From: Pseudobdellovibrionaceae bacterium
Lineage (GTDB): Bacteria > Bdellovibrionota > Bdellovibrionia > Bdellovibrionales > Bdellovibrionaceae
Assembly (NCBI GenBank): GCA_016719575.1
Contig: JADJYV010000013.1
Span: 744,001-808,000 of the forward strand
Reading direction: 5' to 3'
DNA length: 64,000 nucleotides
Below the pieces are notes generated by a model. The model worked only from the letters and a program-made list of their open reading frames with translations. It was not told where the DNA came from and ran no database searches. Positions 35,176 to 44,178 of the stretch are shown here, in pieces; the stretch's first letter is position 1; the number at the start of each line of letters is the position of its first letter. Made by a program: the position numbers and the translations under genes.

Positions 35176-36017
35176 AGTTTTTGCGCCACCGCGAAGATAT
35201 TCGCAGTCTCTTCTTTCTTGGAGTTGTCCTTTGCTTGCTTTTTACAGCGCTAGGAATTTCTTTTTCAAGGTTTTCGTTTGGTTTCTACTTATTTTCACTC
35301 GCTATTGGCACTTTATCAGTTTTTTTAATTTCACTTCTTAATCACAACCATCGTCATTTGCCAATCTTTACACTTCATTTCTTAAATAACATTACCAATG
35401 TTCTTATTTCAATTTGCATCGGCGCCCCCTCGACCCGGTTGCATCTCATTCATCATTTCAATCACCACAGGCACTTTCGTTCAACAAAAGATTGGTCGAG
35501 CTATCTTGTCCACGCAAAAGGGAGCGGTTTTAAACGAATTCTAAAATATATTATTTCTTCCGCCAAGGAGATCTCCGTTCAACGTAAAAACATTAGAGCT
35601 CCACTTTCTTTAGTTAATCAGCAATGGATTGAACGTGTTTTTCTGTTGGTTTTCGCGGTTGCTGGCTTGATAGTAAATCCACAGGTTTTTATTTTTTTGA
35701 TTCTGCCGAGCTGGCTCTTGGGACTCTTGCTTCTCTTTATTTCGAATTTTTTTAATCATGATATGTGTGACTTAGAATCGGAACACCAACATTCACGCAA
35801 CTTCTTAAGCCCACTAGAAAATTGGTTTTTTATGAATAATGGCTTCCATAGTGCCCATCATGCCAAACCACGTCTTCATTGGACCGAGCTACCAGATTTA
35901 CACAAAAGATGCTTTGAGTCCCATTTAAAAGACGAGCTCAAACAAAACTCTTTCTTTATATATTTCTTCAAATATCTCAATGAAGGGTACGGCAGCAAGG
36001 ACGCAGAGCAATTATGA
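35172..36017 (+). CDS. Fatty-acid desaturase/hydroxylase-fold membrane protein
   Basis: The 281-residue protein starts at a GTG overlapping the stop of the diiron-oxygenase gene (GTGA). His clusters are HNHRH at about residue 58, HLIHHFNHHRHF at about residue 92 and GFHSAHHAKPRLHW at about residue 234, the three-box pattern of membrane diiron desaturases and hydroxylases. There are four or five membrane segments. It is probably an acyl or alkyl hydroxylase/desaturase acting with the preceding oxygenase. Its stop overlaps the next gene by four bases. Confidence 0.8.
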   Translation: MKFLRHREDIRSLFFLGVVLCLLFTALGISFSRFSFGFYLFSLAIGTLSVFLISLLNHNHRHLPIFTLHFLNNITNVLISICIGAPSTRLHLIHHFNHHRHFRSTKDWSSYLVHAKGSGFKRILKYIISSAKEISVQRKNIRAPLSLVNQQWIERVFLLVFAVAGLIVNPQVFIFLILPSWLLGLLLLFISNFFNHDMCDLESEHQHSRNFLSPLENWFFMNNGFHSAHHAKPRLHWTELPDLHKRCFESHLKDELKQNSFFIYFFKYLNEGYGSKDAEQL

Positions 36018-36652
36018 TAACAAAAGTACTAAATTTAATTCTTATAGCATGGCCACTGATTGTTTCGACGCTTGCCTACTTTTTTTACCGCAAGCAAAAC
36101 AGTGCGAATGCTTGGACGGGGGGCCCTATCTCTTGGCCAAAATCATTTTGGCTGGCTTACACAACGACGACTTGGTTTGTCTTTCCACTGATCCTTTTGA
36201 TGCATCCCAATTTTCCGCTCCCACTAATGACATTTTTCTTGGCGCACCTAATAAGTTGGTGGATACGTGGTCCTCTCGAACTCGTCATGATTTACAGGTG
36301 GTTTAATTGGACGCCTCGTTATGGAATTTCACACGATATCATCCACATCTTAATTTGCGGAACACTCCTGATTCTCAACTGGTCAGACCTCATTCCCTTT
36401 TTAAATACAAACTTTGGGATACTTACCACGGTCTTCGCTTGCATAATAATTTTTTCCACCCTTGCCGAAGTTTTGTTTGCCGTTCTGTTTTTAAATTTTC
36501 GCTCAGAACAAGAACAGCGTGAAAATATTTATTTTGCCTCTGACGACCCCAAATGGATTTTCATTAATCGAGTCACCCTGTTTGTTGTCATTATTGTGAT
36601 GACCCATCTTCTTCTACAAAGCTTTTTTGTAATTAGAGAGCTTTGGGTTTAG
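36014..36652 (+). CDS. Uncharacterised polytopic membrane protein
   Basis: The 212-residue protein has six hydrophobic segments and starts at an ATG overlapping the desaturase stop (ATGA). A conserved-looking cytoplasmic stretch is IRGPLELVMIYRWFNWTPRYG, with a His/Asp pair (SHDIIH) just after it and a short EQEQRE loop before the last helix. The family is not recognised. Tight coupling to the diiron oxygenase and desaturase makes it likely to serve the same pathway, perhaps as an electron donor, scaffold or further enzyme. It ends 20 bases inside the convergent GNAT gene. Confidence 0.65.
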   Translation: MITKVLNLILIAWPLIVSTLAYFFYRKQNSANAWTGGPISWPKSFWLAYTTTTWFVFPLILLMHPNFPLPLMTFFLAHLISWWIRGPLELVMIYRWFNWTPRYGISHDIIHILICGTLLILNWSDLIPFLNTNFGILTTVFACIIIFSTLAEVLFAVLFLNFRSEQEQRENIYFASDDPKWIFINRVTLFVVIIVMTHLLLQSFFVIRELWV

Positions 36653-37388
36653 CACCTAATGAACTACGAATTCGAGGCTTGAAAAACTTCAAAATTCTTT
36701 TTAGAACGTAGCGCAGGGGGATCCAAAAGCTCACCTTCGCGACACAGGCAAGTTCTACACCTTGAGCCCATTCTGGATTTTTCTTTTCAAAATAGGCAAT
36801 ACGAGGATTTTTTCTTAGCTCCTCTGCGATTTCAGCAACATAGGATTTTAAATACGAAGATTTATTTTTATCAAAACGAATCAGCTTCTCATTCGCGCTA
36901 TAGCAAGAATCAAAGCGCGACATATAAAAAGTATCCATGACCTCTTCGTAGGACTTTGGTGTAGCCTTTTCGTAGCGAGGGAAGTGAGTTGGAAAATTAT
37001 TTGTCATTAGTAGATACGTTTTATATCCCTTTGAGATTAAAAACCAATAAACATTTGTAAAGGGATTTTGTAACTTTACATGCATCAGGTAACGTCCGAA
37101 CGCCATGGCCAATGCCCCATTCCCCCAGTACTCTCGATTTAAAACAGTGTCACCACTATAAAGTGCGATAAAATCTTCCCCCCGAGTTTTCATCGATGAC
37201 TGAAGAATTGTTGAAAACCCTTGTATCTCCCCTGCGGGCCCAAGCAACAAAATGGCTTTTTGCTTTTCGAAGAGATCAGCACGAAAGGTCTGCTCGGAAA
37301 CCTTTTCATAATACTGGCACATCAAATCAAACATGATCTTGATTTCATTTTCTTTGAGCTGGCTTGTCGGGACGATCTTAGTTCGCAT
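36633..37388 (-). CDS. GNAT-like acyltransferase
   Basis: The 251-residue protein has an N-terminal GNAT-like domain (about 1-130): an opening helix region, then the strand AILLLGPAGEIQGFSTILQSS, LYSGDTVLNREYWGNGALAMAFGRYLM (the acyl-CoA loop and helix) and NVYWFLISKGYKTY. The C-terminal ~100 residues are helical and basic, ending KRILKFFKPRIRS, a possible membrane-contact helix. Substrate unknown. It is convergent with the membrane-protein gene and closes the enzyme-rich region on the right. Confidence 0.65.
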   Translation of the reverse strand: MRTKIVPTSQLKENEIKIMFDLMCQYYEKVSEQTFRADLFEKQKAILLLGPAGEIQGFSTILQSSMKTRGEDFIALYSGDTVLNREYWGNGALAMAFGRYLMHVKLQNPFTNVYWFLISKGYKTYLLMTNNFPTHFPRYEKATPKSYEEVMDTFYMSRFDSCYSANEKLIRFDKNKSSYLKSYVAEIAEELRKNPRIAYFEKKNPEWAQGVELACVAKVSFWIPLRYVLKRILKFFKPRIRSSLGAKPKAL

Positions 37389-37483
37389 GAACCTAGCCTA
37401 GCCGAGATTCCAAAAATATAAAAACAAAAGCGTCCACATGAGATGACGCAGCATCTGGCCCTTAAAAATCTTTTTGGATGAGG

Positions 37484-38158
37484 CTAGAACATTCCCCGAC
37501 ACATCGAGGCTAAAGCGTTCTTCCGCTCTACGAAACTCTGCCCCTTTGTCAATTCAGAATAGATTTTCTCTAAATGACGTGCAGCGCCCTTACTGAATTC
37601 ATGCAAAAGAAATTCACTTCCGAGCTTCATCGTGTAGCGCCCCCCCTCTTCGAAATCTTCGCGGGCGACCGGGTCCATCCCGCGATCGACCAAATCTGCA
37701 ATCTTTTCAATTTCGAAAAGACGCTCAATCTGCGAACCCGTCAGCGGATTCTCGCTAACAAACTTCTCCGCAACTTTTGAGTCATAGGTGTTTATATGGT
37801 TGATCACTTTTACAAAAGATTCTCGTAGTTGCTCAGGCATAAATTTTTGATTGCGTCCATAGTAGGCATAAAGAGCGCGGGCATTAGACTCTTCTTGCTT
37901 AGATCTATCATGGAGGGCCAAATACTTCTCGACCGTTTTTTGAGGAAGGTCCTTATACCTATCTGGATGTAATTTGTAGTGAGTGATCCCTAGTTCTCGA
38001 ACTCTTAATCTATGGGATTCGACATAAATTTTAAAATCAGAAAACGTTTTTACATACCGATTCTCTTCGGTCGAGGGACCAAACGCATATCCAAATGAAG
38101 AAAGGAGGGTCGAGCATAGCGCGAAAGTTAATAATATCGAACCAAGTCTTTGCATCAT
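37484..38158 (-). CDS. Exported helical hypothetical protein
   Basis: The 224-residue protein has a signal peptide (to about residue 26, ending SFGYAFG). The mature part is charged and predicted mostly helical, with HPDRYKDLPQKTVEKYLALHD and ALYAYYGRNQKF. It has a single Cys near the C-terminus. No known family is recognised. It stands alone on the minus strand before a run of small exported plus-strand genes. Confidence 0.65.
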   Translation of the reverse strand: MMQRLGSILLTFALCSTLLSSFGYAFGPSTEENRYVKTFSDFKIYVESHRLRVRELGITHYKLHPDRYKDLPQKTVEKYLALHDRSKQEESNARALYAYYGRNQKFMPEQLRESFVKVINHINTYDSKVAEKFVSENPLTGSQIERLFEIEKIADLVDRGMDPVAREDFEEGGRYTMKLGSEFLLHEFSKGAARHLEKIYSELTKGQSFVERKNALASMCRGMF

Positions 38159-38485
38159 GTATTATTCCTTTCACGCTAAAAATTTAAGGTCCGAAGCAAA
38201 ATTTGTTTTTTTGCTGTCCAATATGAAGACAGCAAATTGACTCCAGATGCTTTAAAACGCACTTTAAAGTCTTATTCGAGACCTGAGCTTATTCACTTCA
38301 AAACCCAAGCCAGCTTTAGAAAAAGGATTGAAAAAGGATCAAATTCGGCACAACAAGGCACTTTGTAAAGTATTTAAGCAGGCACTTTGTCGTTAAAACA
38401 ACTTTAGACAGAAATCAAGCTTGGTACGGTAATCGCAAGACAAATCACCAGTGAGAATATAGAAATATTTAACAACGGAGACGTT
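38159..38485. other. Intergenic region with an inverted repeat and a repeated decamer
   Basis: No gene is seen. TTTGCTGTC (38210-38218) and GACAGCAAA (38228-38236) form a 9-bp inverted repeat. The decamer GGCACTTTGT occurs at 38357-38366 and 38381-38390. Both lie upstream of the small exported gene at 38486 and may be regulatory. Nothing in the sequence proves this. Confidence 0.4.
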
Positions 38486-38776
38486 ATGAAAAAAATGATC
38501 GCGATCTTAGTCTTAGCATCTATGTCGTCAATTGCCTTCGGCGCCAACCTTTCTGAGACCGAAAGAAGCGAAGCCAATGAGGCCGCTAACTACGGACTTT
38601 GTCACGAGCTTAAACTCCGGCCCGCAAAAGGCGACGAAAAACTCCTCGAAGCTAATTGTGGAATTTTCATCACTGCTCAAGAGTTAAGAATCGAGAAAAA
38701 GGCTCTGATTAAGAGACTTAACCAGATCAATGCTGACCTTAAGAGGTTAGAATCTGCAATCGGTGATTCCCCTTAA
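38486..38776 (+). CDS. Small exported hypothetical protein
   Basis: The 96-residue product has a signal peptide (MKKMIAILVLASMSSIAFGA). The mature part has two Cys residues and a C-terminal amphipathic helix (EKKALIKRLNQINADLKRL). GGAG lies seven bases before the ATG. No family is recognised. It is the first of a run of short exported proteins. Confidence 0.68.
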   Translation: MKKMIAILVLASMSSIAFGANLSETERSEANEAANYGLCHELKLRPAKGDEKLLEANCGIFITAQELRIEKKALIKRLNQINADLKRLESAIGDSP

Positions 38777-38799
38777 CTCTCGTTGAGATTAAGGGGAAT
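38766..38799 (+). terminator. Long hairpin at the 3' end of the small exported gene
   Basis: ATTCCCCTTAA (38766-38776) pairs perfectly with TTAAGGGGAAT (38789-38799), with CTC/GAG in the loop. The stem includes the stop codon. Only a short T stretch follows, so it may be a terminator or an mRNA end-protecting hairpin. Confidence 0.5.
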
Positions 38800-38925
38800 T
38801 TGGCTTGCCAAACCTCATGGCCAACCATGAAAAATTGACTAACACCGAGTACGGAAATTGAAAAAGTTCACAGCTTATAATATGTTACGCAACGTAAAAG
38901 ACGAAACGAAAAAAAGGAAAAAGTT

Positions 38926-39390
38926 ATGTTAAAATTTTTATTAAGTACAATGATACTATTTGCCAGTGTGTCTCATGCAAAAAGCACTAAGACACTGTCT
39001 TGCCAAGAAGATGGAGGCCCTTTTTATACTTTCGGTCTCGCCGCAGAGTTCAGCGGACCAAATCTCGTTGGCGAAATGGTCGTTTCAGACAGAACGCAGA
39101 GCTGGACACACAATTTTAAGTTTGCAGTCACACCGGAAAAATCTACAGACATGGAAAGAGATGTTGAAAAGTTATTCAACTATAATCACTTTCAATACAA
39201 ATTAGAAGACAGAAATGGGTGCTCTTTCTTTCTTCTGACTCCAGTCGATGTAATCGAATATCAAAACTTCGATGCGAAGTTAAAAAATACCTTCGTCGCC
39301 AAATATCAAATCGTCTGCCCTACTAAAAACAAGCACATCGAAAAGGTCATGACCTGCCAATTCGTAGATGCCAACGGTATGTCTAAATAA
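38926..39390 (+). CDS. Exported hypothetical protein
   Basis: The 154-residue product starts MLKFLLSTMILFASVSHAKS, a signal peptide. The mature part is probably beta-rich, with Cys residues that could form disulfides. AAAGGAAA precedes the ATG at good spacing. A strong intrinsic terminator follows. No family is recognised. Confidence 0.68.
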   Translation: MLKFLLSTMILFASVSHAKSTKTLSCQEDGGPFYTFGLAAEFSGPNLVGEMVVSDRTQSWTHNFKFAVTPEKSTDMERDVEKLFNYNHFQYKLEDRNGCSFFLLTPVDVIEYQNFDAKLKNTFVAKYQIVCPTKNKHIEKVMTCQFVDANGMSK

Positions 39391-39419
39391 GATACTTGAT
39401 CTAATTTTCTAGCCTTTAG

Positions 39420-39452
39420 GCCGATCCTTTAATTTGAGGATCGGCTTTTTTG
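39420..39452 (+). terminator. Intrinsic terminator
   Basis: GCCGATCCT (39420-39428) pairs with AGGATCGGC (39437-39445), followed by a T-rich run. It terminates the exported protein gene ending at 39390. Confidence 0.88.
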
Positions 39453-39494
39453 TTTTTAGAACACCTTTTTTGATAATTCGATTTACAATAGGGC

Positions 39495-40799
39495 ATGTTT
39501 ATCAGAAATTTCATTTTTTTTGCCACTTGTTTGACGTTCCTGCAAGCAGGTGGAAGCTCCTACTACGACGATGAACCTTGTCAAAAGTATCGTACTGAAG
39601 ATTTCCCAGTTGTGGTCTTTCCCTGGGACGACAAAGGAAACAATTGCTACTCACCCTCCGCGATTCAACAACTGAAAATTTTTGGCCACTCCACAATTGT
39701 TGAGAGTTTAGAAGCAAAAGTCGCCGATGATTTAAAGCGATATCGTGAATATCAAAATGGAGTGGCCGATACTCTTTTGTGCTGTGCAAGCTCTGACTCT
39801 GGCTGTAAAAGCGATCCTGAAGTTGCTTCGTTTTGCGGTGGAAGTGATTCTCAAAGCGGCTTTAATGCCTATTTGAACGATCTCAATGCTCGTTTAGGGG
39901 CTTTACGAATCGCCGCGTACAGACTGCAAGGCAAAAGCAACCAGGGAGCCCAAAAGGAGCCGATATCAAGTCCTAAGCCCCTGCTAATGAAAATGTTCGA
40001 CTCAGCGATTCCAGAAACTATTTCGATCGCTCGCATGCCAGGTTTTTTAGTTCCGCTTACCCAAGAGGAATTAATGTTAGCTCACGATGTTCAAAAAAAT
40101 AAAGACAATGACTTTCTTTACAAGAGTTTTATCACCGAAGATCCTGAAGTGGACTATTTCGTTATCTTGAACTCAGCTCCTTTCTTGGGTGAAATTTCTA
40201 AAGCTAAAATTGAAAAAAAGGATTTTTACAATTTAATGAAGTCACACATAGAACGTAACAAAAAGGACTCAGAAAAATTTCAGGATGTTTACTACCGAGA
40301 TTTAATGCCTACAGTTTCTAAAAATATAGAAAAGCATAGTCATGGCGAAGCCCAAAGAAACCTCTGCCGCTATGCAGAGTTTCGCAGGCGTCTCTCTTTG
40401 GCTGGCGCCGTAGTTCTAAAGCAGTTTCCCCTTTTGGTGGCAACTATTTACGGAGGCAGTCGTGGATTAAAGGTCGCTCCGGGGGCTTCTATTTCCGAGA
40501 CCTTAAAAAATCTGGGTGTATCTATTGGTAAGGCCAGTAGCCCTGCAATTACAGCCGCAGGCGCCCTTGATCTCTACCGAATAAAACAGCTCGATAGGTA
40601 CTGTCAGAAAAAAGCAGTTGATGACGATATAACAACTCAAGCTCCCATCTGTAATCAGGCCGCCGTTTTAAGTGGGCTTGACGATACCCAGACGAACATA
40701 TTCGTGGGGTCAACTATAAATGTAGGATTCATGGCCTTTCGCTATGGAAAGCAGCTCAAATCGCAATTGCCTCGTTCAAAAAGTTCTAATCGCCCTTAG
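39495..40799 (+). CDS. Exported hypothetical protein with C-terminal hydrophobic segments
   Basis: The 434-residue product has a signal peptide (MFIRNFIFFATCLTFLQAG). The mature N-terminal third has several Cys residues, including a CC pair and GCKSDPEVASFCGG. The middle is charged and helical. Near residue 305-325 (LAGAVVLKQFPLLVATIYGGS) and 340-385 there are moderately hydrophobic stretches that could contact a membrane. No enzyme motif or known family is seen. The C-terminus is basic and Ser-rich. Confidence 0.65.
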   Translation: MFIRNFIFFATCLTFLQAGGSSYYDDEPCQKYRTEDFPVVVFPWDDKGNNCYSPSAIQQLKIFGHSTIVESLEAKVADDLKRYREYQNGVADTLLCCASSDSGCKSDPEVASFCGGSDSQSGFNAYLNDLNARLGALRIAAYRLQGKSNQGAQKEPISSPKPLLMKMFDSAIPETISIARMPGFLVPLTQEELMLAHDVQKNKDNDFLYKSFITEDPEVDYFVILNSAPFLGEISKAKIEKKDFYNLMKSHIERNKKDSEKFQDVYYRDLMPTVSKNIEKHSHGEAQRNLCRYAEFRRRLSLAGAVVLKQFPLLVATIYGGSRGLKVAPGASISETLKNLGVSIGKASSPAITAAGALDLYRIKQLDRYCQKKAVDDDITTQAPICNQAAVLSGLDDTQTNIFVGSTINVGFMAFRYGKQLKSQLPRSKSSNRP

Positions 40800-40927
40800 T
40801 CCTGATGTCTCTGAATGAGACACCCACTAAGAATTATTACAGTCCAGTTCTGGCCGCCAATTTAAAACCCTATGGATGAAATTTGAAATGAAACCTATAA
40901 TATAACTTGCATGACCACGGAGACTTT

Positions 40928-41881
40928 ATGAAAACTTTCGGTGTCTTAATTTTGGTGACCTTAATATTTACCGGCCTGAACTCACTTGCTCAATCAGAAG
41001 AAGACTTTGTTCGAAATAAAATGCCAAATATTAATCAGCTAAGAGACAAGCTCAAAGCGCTTACTAAAATTGAAATGGCCTTTGAATCCCAAAAACATTT
41101 AAATCAAAGTGCAAAGGATTCTTACATTAAAGCGAAAAGAAATAGAGAAATTTATGAAGAGGCTCTAGAGAAGCGGATAAAAACTACAAAGGCTCTGTAT
41201 CAAAGGTCGACTGAAGGCCAACTCGACAGGCATAAAGCAGAACGAGCTGCTGCCGGAGCAGAAAACAGATTTAAAAACATGGTAAACGACGATGAGAATA
41301 AACGCCTGTTTTTTATAGAGAGAGACGAATTTGACAATGGAACATTTCTTGAGAACGAAGGCGATAAAGCACGGATCATGGCTTTAAAAGAAAGAGTAGC
41401 GCGCTTTCAAGTATTTTCTAGTAGATACGGTCGTGACGGTTTATTAACTTTGGCAGGAGGAGAAAAAGAGTTAAACGAACTCTTAAGGGGTGGTTCTTTT
41501 CAAGAGTTTAAAGAAGACGTCGATAAGCAGCTAGATGAAATTTTTGCGAAAAAAAAGTTGTACCCGGACCTAATGAAGAATGTGAAAAGACTCGACGAAC
41601 AGTTATTACCTAACTCTATAATGACTCGAATAGACGATATTTTAGATGGCAAAATGAAACTGGTAAGACCAAATGATGAACCCAAAACTAATCGAAAAGC
41701 AAAAGGGAGTTCAAGGCTCCTTAGGGCTCTCCCTTTCGTCCTCATTCCTGGAGCGGTCATCGCCAACGAAAATCAGGGTCCAGAACTCTCGTCCTCTAGC
41801 CAAAATCCAGTAAACCAGAAGCCGCTCAGCGAGCGAGAAGGCAAGGTGCCAATTGCCAAACCACTTCCAGGGGCCCGTTAA
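40928..41881 (+). CDS. Exported coiled-coil protein with C-terminal hydrophobic segment
   Basis: The frame is open from 40907, but GGAG lies just before the ATG at 40928, which gives a signal peptide (MKTFGVLILVTLIFTGLNSLAQ). The 317-residue product is charged and mostly helical, with a probable coiled coil from about 40 to 130. Near the C-terminus LLRALPFVLIPGAVIA is a short hydrophobic segment, followed by a Ser/Pro-rich tail. It may bridge periplasmic structures. No family is recognised. A terminator follows at 41918. Confidence 0.65.
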   Translation: MKTFGVLILVTLIFTGLNSLAQSEEDFVRNKMPNINQLRDKLKALTKIEMAFESQKHLNQSAKDSYIKAKRNREIYEEALEKRIKTTKALYQRSTEGQLDRHKAERAAAGAENRFKNMVNDDENKRLFFIERDEFDNGTFLENEGDKARIMALKERVARFQVFSSRYGRDGLLTLAGGEKELNELLRGGSFQEFKEDVDKQLDEIFAKKKLYPDLMKNVKRLDEQLLPNSIMTRIDDILDGKMKLVRPNDEPKTNRKAKGSSRLLRALPFVLIPGAVIANENQGPELSSSSQNPVNQKPLSEREGKVPIAKPLPGAR

Positions 41882-41917
41882 CCCTCCCCTATGCACACAA
41901 ATCGAACACAACACTTC

Positions 41918-41947
41918 GCGGCAAGGCAAACCCCTTGCCGCTTTTTT
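41918..41947 (+). terminator. Intrinsic terminator
   Basis: GCGGCAAGG (41918-41926) pairs with CCTTGCCGC (41933-41941), followed by six T. It ends the coiled-coil protein gene. Confidence 0.9.
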
Positions 41948-42059
41948 GTGTGCTGGCATCCGGGCCTTTCAACACTTTGCTTTATGATTGCTAGGCCTAC
42001 ACATCTCATCTAGGATTCCCATGACTCCACCCTACTAGACATGGAGCCAGGAGATTTCT

Positions 42060-42482
42060 ATGAAAAATGCCTTCGTCCTTGTTTCTTTACTGCTTGTTTC
42101 AAACGCGGCCTTCGCTCAATTTGGTGGTGGTGGTTTTCCGAAGCAAACCAAAATTGAAAATGCAAATTACTTTTGCGGCGACAAAAACGGAGCCTTCGTA
42201 TTTAAGGTCAATGAACCCGCTAGAGTTTGGCAAACTGAACTGAACGATCAGGGCTCCGCCGAGTCCGGTCTCGAAATCGAAGTCACTGAAATCATCCGCT
42301 TTCGTAGCCCTCATCACTTCGACATCAAAGGGTTTATGCCTGCTGGAGATGATGAACTGAAGTATAATTTCAAACTTAGGGCAGACCATGTCACTAAGGC
42401 CATCACTTTAGAGACGAAAATTACAAATGAAAAAGGCGAAGAAATTCTTTTGCCTCAGACTTCATGTTCGCTCGTTCCCTAG
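42060..42482 (+). CDS. Small exported protein, left twin
   Basis: The 140-residue product has a signal peptide (MKNAFVLVSLLLVSNAAFAQ). It contains an NYFCGD motif and a C-terminal Cys (QTSCSLVP) that probably form a disulfide in a small beta-rich domain. It is nearly identical over most of its length to the product at 44179-44595. The last 47 residues are identical, and 143 bp of DNA running past the stop codon differ at one base. The twins flank an HNH endonuclease gene. The family is not recognised. Confidence 0.75.
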   Translation: MKNAFVLVSLLLVSNAAFAQFGGGGFPKQTKIENANYFCGDKNGAFVFKVNEPARVWQTELNDQGSAESGLEIEVTEIIRFRSPHHFDIKGFMPAGDDELKYNFKLRADHVTKAITLETKITNEKGEEILLPQTSCSLVP

Positions 42483-42490
42483 TCGCCTAT
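42348..42490 (+). repeat. 143-bp direct repeat, left copy
   Basis: This segment matches 44461-44603 with a single mismatch. It covers the 3' third of the twin gene and eight bases beyond its stop. A second identical tract covers 42204-42268 against 44317-44381. Tracts of near identity between more divergent parts point to gene conversion or very recent duplication. Confidence 0.85.
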
Positions 42491-42973
42491 CAGCTTTTAG
42501 AGTCTTTGGTGCGAATTGCGTACTATGATGGTACTCGATAGCGTATTACGCAACTTGAGTTCATGGACTTTGTTCTCTTAATGTTGGATGAATCAGGAGA
42601 GGCAACAAGCTGAAGCAATTCGAGGGTTCTCCGGATTGATCCGGGGTGAATAAGAAGGCTCACAGCAATTTTAGGGCGAAGTTTGAGCTTCCCAGCGAAT
42701 AAACATTGCGGCATTTTTGAGTTATTTACTTTGAAGCGAATTTTTCTCTTGCGCGTGTTTTTACGACTCACAGGATCCTCCTTGGGGCTATTTCTCGTTG
42801 AGATTGAGGTCGGAGTCGCGCAGCTAACGCCCGCGTTACCGTGAACGAGTCGAGCTCTTTACAACTTGAATTAGCAGTGACTCAAGAGCCCTTTTCTCCT
42901 CTGAAAAAGGGCGAAAATCACTTCAAAAAACTCGTGCTATATTTCTCTGGAATTTAAGCAGGAGAAATACACC
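42483..42973. other. Intergenic region before the HNH gene
   Basis: No convincing gene is seen. A minus-strand open frame (42523-42771) has no ribosome-binding site. The 20-mer AAGCTGAAGCAATTCGAGGG at 42607-42626 recurs at 43980-43999 beyond the HNH gene. The last bases carry a good ribosome-binding site (AGGAGAA) for that gene. Confidence 0.45.
42607..42626 (+). repeat. 20-bp direct repeat flanking the HNH gene, left copy
   Basis: The left copy of the 20-mer is also found at 43980-43999. Together the two copies bracket the HNH endonuclease gene. Confidence 0.7.
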
Positions 42974-43930
42974 ATGGATTTCAAAAAGATTTCAAACGAA
43001 GAACTCAATCTTAGGCTAGAAAAGCTTGCACGCAGCGAACGCAAACTGACCCATGTTATTTTACTTCACATCAACGAAGTGGATTCTCGAGATTTGCATC
43101 TGAAAATGGGCTACGAAAGTCTTTTCTCTTATTTAGTCAAAGCCCTGCACTACAGCGAGTCGGCTGCCTACCGGCGCCTTCAGGCGGCTCGTTTGTTAAA
43201 GACCAATCCGGAGGTGGCAGCTAAGATAGAATCCGGAGCCCTCAATCTTTCGCAACTCACGCAGATGCAGAGGTGCCTTCAGGCAGAAAACAAAAAGGGC
43301 ACGGCGGTGACTTCGCAGAAAGTCACCGAAGTCCTTGTCAGCATGGAGAGCAAAAGCATCTTCGAGAGCGAAAAGATCTTAGCCACTGAATTTGATCTGC
43401 CAGCGAAGGCAAATGAGATTACAAAACCCCAAAAAGACGAAACCATCCGAATAGAATTTACTTTAACCCGGGAGCAGTTTGAGGCCTTGAAACAAGCTCA
43501 GTCTCTGCTCTCGCACCAATGTCCTGATGGAAGCTGGTCAGAAGTCATCACTCAGTTAGCAAAGAAGTTCAACCAATCCAGAATGGGCAAGGGCAATAAC
43601 AACCCCACAACAGAATGTGCAGAAACAGCGCAAGGCAACACCGCTACGAAAAAGCCATCAATGGCGCCAAGGACTCGCTATCGGTCTGCGATCACTGCAA
43701 AAACAAAACGCTATCTGCTAGCGAAGGCTCACCAGGCGTGCGAATATCAAGACCCTCGCACTGGACGGAGATGCCAAGCCAATTTCCAACTTGAGGTGGA
43801 CCACATAAAGCCTCTAGCATTAGGGGGAGAGCACAGAACAGAAAACCTGCGAATCCTCTGCAGAGCCCACAATCAACTGGCGGCAAAAAAGTCAGGACTG
43901 CGACGCTTTCGTCTGGCTCATCCTCACTGA
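42974..43930 (+). CDS. HNH endonuclease (DUF222/13E12-like)
   Basis: The 318-residue protein has an N-terminal helical region (about 1-115) with GYESLFSYLVKALHYSESAAYRRLQAARLL, similar to the DNA-binding part of 13E12/DUF222 HNH proteins. A C-terminal HNH nuclease domain (about 245-310) follows: CEYQDPRTGRRC is the first metal-binding pair, LEVDHIKPLALGG holds the catalytic Asp-His, and NLRILCRAHNQ completes the motif. Such genes are often mobile and multicopy. It sits between twin exported-protein genes and between 20-bp direct repeats, which suggests it was acquired. Confidence 0.85.
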   Translation: MDFKKISNEELNLRLEKLARSERKLTHVILLHINEVDSRDLHLKMGYESLFSYLVKALHYSESAAYRRLQAARLLKTNPEVAAKIESGALNLSQLTQMQRCLQAENKKGTAVTSQKVTEVLVSMESKSIFESEKILATEFDLPAKANEITKPQKDETIRIEFTLTREQFEALKQAQSLLSHQCPDGSWSEVITQLAKKFNQSRMGKGNNNPTTECAETAQGNTATKKPSMAPRTRYRSAITAKTKRYLLAKAHQACEYQDPRTGRRCQANFQLEVDHIKPLALGGEHRTENLRILCRAHNQLAAKKSGLRRFRLAHPH

Positions 43931-43979
43931 CGAATTCTTCATCAAATGGCCCAACCCCGCTTAAAACCGGAAAGGGAAG

Positions 43980-43999
43980 AAGCTGAAGCAATTCGAGGG
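43980..43999 (+). repeat. 20-bp direct repeat flanking the HNH gene, right copy
   Basis: Exact copy of the 20-mer at 42607-42626, about 50 bases after the HNH stop codon. Confidence 0.7.
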
Positions 44000-44178
44000 A
44001 CGTTGGTGTCAAAAAACTCTACGAAGTGACCTTAAATGCCTCCCTAGCTGGATCTTCGGCAGCGAAATCACTTCCAAAATCATTTTTATACTACTTTAGA
44101 CTGGCTCGAATCTGGCATCGTAAATCCGTAATGGTATTTATCAATCCAGATCACGAGGTTTGGAACTAGGAGATTTCT

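Noticed and set aside
42523..42771. Minus-strand frame of 82 codons before the HNH gene
   Set aside because: Basic but without start signals or a known family; more likely a shadow of repeated DNA.
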